A stretch of DNA of 64,000 nucleotides from Mesostigma viride (Eukaryota > Streptophyta > Mesostigmatophyceae > Mesostigmatales > Mesostigmataceae), in the NCBI GenBank assembly GCA_009746045.1, contig RPFO01000104.1, forward strand, positions 5,192,395 through 5,256,394, in the 5' to 3' direction. Positions 59,941 to 64,000 of this stretch are shown here, piece by piece. The position numbers and the translations under genes were made by a program. The notes under the pieces are model-generated. The model made no database searches. It was not told where the DNA came from and saw only the letters and a program-made list of their open reading frames with translations. Numbering within the stretch: position 1 is the first letter of the stretch; each line of letters starts with the position of its first letter.

Positions 59941-62900
59941 ATGCCGCTGGAGGGCACGATATCTTACGTAATAGTAGCCGCAGTCACCATCATTCTGGCC
60001 ATGAGCCTCGCCTGGCTGCTGCGTGGCAAACCCTCGAGGATTACATATGCATCGCAAGCAAGGCGGGTTGATGCTACTCACACCCGCGATACCGCGCGTG
60101 AAACGCAAGATGTCCGAGTCAAGGATGACGCTGCAACGAAAGCAGAACCCAGCAGTGCGCAGGATAACCTAGGTTCCGCCTCGAATGTCGACCCTCCCGG
60201 CAGCGTGCCGGGAAGTGCGTTGGACAACCTGCTGCTGCCCAGAACCTTTGGCAAGGACGATGACAGTGTATTCCCGACACAGGCACTTGGTGACGTCTCG
60301 GACCGGCCTCAGCCTTCAGCAGCTGCCCAAGCACCGAGCCGCCCTGGCCAAGGGGCTCCGATTCATTTATCCCCAACCCAGGCCAGCTCAGCGAAACAAC
60401 CCTTACTCCTTTCACAGCCCCCTCTTGCACATCTGGGCACAGACATCACTGCCAACAGCACCGTCATCCATCACCCTGCACTACCATCCCAAGAATGGCT
60501 CCTGGGTCCCCCCAGGGTGCGCCCGCTTAGCTCCCTGGAGGAGGTGGTCGCGTGGTCCCCCGGCTCCCGCCCCTGGGACGCTCTGGCCAGGGCCCAGGCC
60601 CTCTCTGCGCCGCTGGCCTCGCCGCCGGTCTCACTGTCCCCTGGAGGGTCCCTGGCCCTGCCTCAGCCGCAGCTGCTGGTCTGCCACGACATGAAGGGGG
60701 GCTACCTGAGCGATGCGCACCTGCAGGTGAGGCCTGAAGTCGTATTCGTCACAAATGGCAGTTGATATGTTGGCAGTTGCCATGTTGGCAGGTGATATTG
60801 CTGGCATTTGGCGTGTTGGCTTTTGATGCTTGGCTCCTACTAGTTGGCAGTGGCGGTTCTTCTTCTCGCTGCTGCGCCCACGCGATTGCAGGTGAGGTTG
60901 GAGTAACCCTAACGGCCGACCTCGCAAAGACATGTAGTCTGTAGTGTCGCATTATGGCAACGTGGATGTCTCAAATTCGCTGATATCCTCCCAGCCTTAT
61001 CGCAGGGGAGCGAGCTTCCGGTCATATCTGGCGCCCCCTACAGTCACAGGCTATTCCTAGTAGCACATATCTGGCGCCCCCTACAGTCACAGGCTATTCC
61101 TAATAGCACATATCTGGCGCCCCCTACAGTCACAGGCTATTCCTAAAAGCACATCTACCATGCCAAGGATCATGGTATGCGGACCGCAGCGAGGGGATCC
61201 CAAGCTGTTTGGCAGTGGTTGTCAGAAGTAAAACATGAACGGGGGTTGGTTCCTGGGCTAGCGGTTGGTGGGGTGACCTCTTTTAGGGTTATGGCCATGC
61301 ACTCACCGGTGTGCGCGCTCATGAGAGTAACGAATAGGAAAAGTGTAGGGGAGGAGAATAAATAGGAACAGGGAGGGTAGGGAATTGGGTCGTGGCTGAT
61401 GGCTTGGCTTGGCTTGATGGGGCACATGGGGGGGCATCCCCGGGTGGCACGCAAGAACCGGCCATGATGCATGCAAGGAGGTTTCTGGCTCATGAGTCAC
61501 ACGCAAGGTCGCGCCCTGGTATCCACTCTATAATCCACACTGTGCATATTGGCTCTTAGCCTCATGCCCTGGATGTTCAGTTAGGTTAATATCGGCGGAA
61601 ACCTTTTGCCACTTGGCTTCCCGCGCATTAACTTTGGTTACCAGCGAGTGGTTATCGCTGGTAATGTTGTGCGGAACCTTAGAGGCCGAGCCGCAACAGG
61701 TACAATATTAACCTAACTTGTTCCACCACACGATTATCATCAAATGTACCAAAAGATCACTTTTCTCGTTGAATCTAATCCGAAAAGGTACACAAAATAT
61801 TGTGTACCACTACCAGCGTCCACCCAACCCACACGGCATGGATGTGTTGTTCTTCACAAGGCAACCCATTTTCGGGGCGGGTCATCGATCACGTTGTCAT
61901 CGCGAGATCCCCCCCAACGAGAATGGCGCCTGCACAAGCCAGATAAATAAATTATTATTCCAAAGAATTGATGGCTGGTCTGGTCTCCTGACTCCTTGGT
62001 CATTATTCATTCCTCCTCCCTCCTCCCTCCTCCCTCCTCCCTCCTCCTCCTCCTCCCTCCTCCCTCCTCCTCCTCCCTCCTCCCTCCTCCCTCCTCCCTC
62101 CTCCCTCCTCCCTCCTCCCTCCTCCTCCTCCCTCCTCCCTCCTCCTCCCCCTCCCTCCTCCCTCCTCCTCCTCCTCCTCCCTCCTCCCTCCTCCCTCCTC
62201 CCTCCTCCCTCCTCCTCCTCTCCTCCCTCCTCCCTCCTCCCTCCTCCCTCCTCCCTCCTCCCTCCTCCCTCCTCCTCCTCCTCCTCCCTCCTCCCTCCTC
62301 CCTCCTCCTCCTCCCTCCTCCTCCCCTCCTCCTCCCTCCTCCCTCCTCCCTCCTCCCTCCTCCCTCCTCCTCCTCCCTCCTCCTCCTCCCTCCTCCCTCC
62401 TCCCTCCTCCCTCCTCCCTCCTCCCTCCTCCCTCCTCCCTCCTCCCTCCTCCCTCCTCCTCCTCCCTCCTCCCTCCTCCTCCTCCCTCCTCCCTCCTCCC
62501 TCCTCCCTCCTCCCTCCTCCCTCCTCCCTCCTCCTCCCTCCCTCCTCCCCCCCTCCTCCCTCCTCCCTCCTCCCTCCTCCCTCCTCCCTCCTCCCTCCTC
62601 CCTCCTCCCTCCTCCCTCCTCCCTCCTCCCTCCTCCCTCCTCCCTCCTCCTCCTCCCTCCTCCCTCCTCCCTCCTCCCTCCTCCCTCCTCCCTCCTCCCT
62701 CCTCCCTCCTCCCTCCTCCTCCCTCCTCCCTCCTCCCTCCTCCCTCCTCCCTCCTCCCTCCTCCCTCCTCCCTCCTCCTCCTCCCTCCTCCCTCCTCCCT
62801 CCTCCCTCCTCCCTCCTCCCTCCTCCCTCCTCCCTCCTCCCTCCTCCCTCCTCCTCCTCCCTCCTCCTCTCCTCCCTCCTCCCTCCTCCTCCTCCCTCCT

Positions 62901-63687
62901 CCCTCCTCCCTCCTCCCTCCTCCCTCCTCCCTCCTCCCTCCTCCCTCCTCCCTCCTCCCCCTCCTCCTCCTCCCTCCCTCCTCCCTCCTCCCTCCTCCCT
63001 CCTCCCTCCTCCCTCCTCCCTCCTCCCTCCTCCCTCCTCCCTCCTCCCTCCTTCCTCCTTCCTCCTTCCCCTTTGATAAGTCCTTACCTGGCTGCGTGCA
63101 AGACCTGCGGGCGATTATGATCCATAATACTAGGTAGTAGTACCAATAGATATTCTATAGTAAGTGAAAAGCATGGCTGGTAACGGGGTCCCGAACTCTC
63201 ACAAACTACCCAAACGAGGATATCCATCTACCGTGATCCCACAGAGTAGTGGCTGTGCCCGTTGGGAAGGCCTCATACCCTTGCATGCGCATCCCCTTGG
63301 CCACAGGTCCCCACATGGGTAACCCTACCCCCATATCCCTAACGCACATGCTGTTGGTTGCGCATCTCTTGACTTGTGCTTTTAACTGGCTTGTGCTGGT
63401 GCCACCCCATGCCGAACCCTTCCTGCCTCCGTAACATGCCCACCCTGTGGGGTTGTCCATGGCAGGGTATACTGTGCACCTGCGGGGGTACAGTGGCCAA
63501 CGCTAGCAATGCCAGCAACGGGCGGGCGGGTCAGGAGACGCACAGTGTGCCCGGGTGTGCGTGCGCGATGCCAGACTACCGCATCTGGCACTGGCACCTC
63601 GTGGACACGTTCATCTACTTCAGCCACGATCTGGTCACTATACCGCCGCCGGCGTGGACAGTGACGGCGCACCGGCACGGCACTCTG
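59941..63687 (+). CDS. endo-beta-N-acetylglucosaminidase (GH85), N-terminal part, membrane-anchored
   Basis: ENGase cuts the chitobiose core of free or protein-bound N-glycans. The first coding exon is 59941-60726 (262 residues). Residues ~7-28 are one hydrophobic helix ([20 protein letters not shown]), then a Ser/Pro/Ala-rich linker to ~residue 195. The GH85 start follows: [20 protein letters not shown] and [19 protein letters not shown] second exon (likely 63535-63687, phase compatible) gives [20 protein letters not shown] and [17 protein letters not shown], a signature stretch of the family. Its donor is GTGAGT at 63688. The catalytic Asn/Glu region must lie beyond the window. Known plant and animal ENGases are mostly cytosolic, so the membrane helix is unusual. 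The exon 2 start and the existence of further exons inside the intron are uncertain. Confidence 0.85.
60860..60905 (+). repeat. copy of the exon 1 donor boundary (ENGase)
   Basis: GCGCCCACGCGATTGCAGGT then GAGGTTGG (~60874-60900) resembles the real boundary GATGCGCACCTGCAGGT then GAGGCCTG (60710-60735). It forms a decoy donor ~165 bases into the intron. Confidence 0.55.
61026..61150. repeat. ~52-bp tandem repeat, three copies
   Basis: CATATCTGGCGCCCCCTACA then GTCACAGGCTATTCCTA, with small differences, in the ENGase intron. Confidence 0.9.
62009..63070. repeat. ~1.06-kb polypyrimidine tract (CCCTCCT)n
   Basis: Continuous C/T sequence built from CCTCCCT and CCTCCT units, in the ENGase intron. 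It is nearly strand-pure for pyrimidine, which favours triplex (H-DNA) formation. It creates long artificial Pro/Ser/Leu frames. Confidence 0.97.
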
Positions 63688-64000
63688 GTGAGTCGGACAA
63701 GAGAGCGCGTATGCAAGCACGTGAGCATGGGATGCCAAGAGACGTAAACTAATCAGTATCTGGCACTATGATCATCCGTATACGTATTATTACTGTTTTA
63801 TGTTTTTATACTTTTGCAATTTAAAAAACTTGTAATCATCACGAGCCGAGCAGTGCATGGATTCGAGTTTCGTGTCCTGAAACCACGCCGTGATAGCCAC
63901 CTGACACCAAGCCGTGGAATATGGATAGCTAAGTGTCCATAGATACCCAGCCTGATACCTAGCCATGGATTATAGATAGCTATTGACACATGCCCTCCCT
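63688..64000. other. ENGase intron sequence to window end
   Basis: Non-coding. It has a short degenerate repeat around 63885-63985 (ACACCAAGCCGTGGAATATG, TGATACCTAGCCATGGATTA, with GATAGCTA). Confidence 0.4.

Noticed and set aside
61718-63120. Long Pro/Ser/Leu open frames (up to 452 codons)
   Set aside because: They are produced by the CCCTCCT polypyrimidine repeat and have no non-repetitive domain; overlapping frames are equally open.

Overview
The window looks like nuclear DNA of a unicellular green alga (chlorophyte or prasinophyte type). The inference rests on GC-rich multi-exon genes with GT-AG introns, a plant-like polyamine/amino-acid permease, plant-type telomere-like TTTAGGG repeats, and a Penelope-like retroelement with the permuted (N-terminal GIY-YIG) layout known from the green lineage. 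The species cannot be named from the sequence.

1-11.8 kb: the right-hand part of an integrated small DNA virus resembling polinton-like viruses/virophages. A minus-strand block holds probable virion proteins and a C2H2 zinc-finger protein. A plus-strand block holds a coiled-coil protein, an A32/FtsK-type packaging ATPase, an AT-hook protein, a tyrosine recombinase, and a large archaeo-eukaryotic primase fused to a UL9/origin-binding-protein-like SF2 helicase. Three genes carry frameshifts or an in-frame stop, so the copy is decaying or the assembly has indels. An array of four ~100-110 bp units, each with a perfect 12-bp inverted repeat, lies just downstream of the helicase gene and is a candidate origin or terminus.

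11.8-18.5 kb: a mobile-element graveyard with telomere-like repeats, two foldback elements, a TTAA-flanked terminal-inverted-repeat element, nested LINE reverse-transcriptase remnants and a broken LINE ORF1-like gene.

18.5-36 kb: unrecognised sequence and minisatellites, then an 8-exon sialyltransferase-like (GT29) gene on the minus strand, then a 5-exon ARL2/TITAN5 GTPase gene on the plus strand.

36-47 kb: a second mobile-element block with several copies of the LINE ORF1-like gene (one intact), 3' ends with stem-loops and microsatellite tails, and an apparently intact two-ORF permuted Penelope-like element.

47-64 kb: a 10-exon APC-family permease gene on the minus strand and the 5' part of a GH85 endo-beta-N-acetylglucosaminidase gene on the plus strand, whose intron holds a ~1.06 kb polypyrimidine tract.

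The most unexpected host pattern is that many exon-intron boundaries, and even the stop-codon end of ARL2, are followed or preceded in non-coding DNA by one to several decayed tandem copies of the same boundary. I read all exon structures by eye from splice signals, phase and family resemblance. For GT29, ARL2 and the permease every intron phase closes and the total is an exact number of codons.
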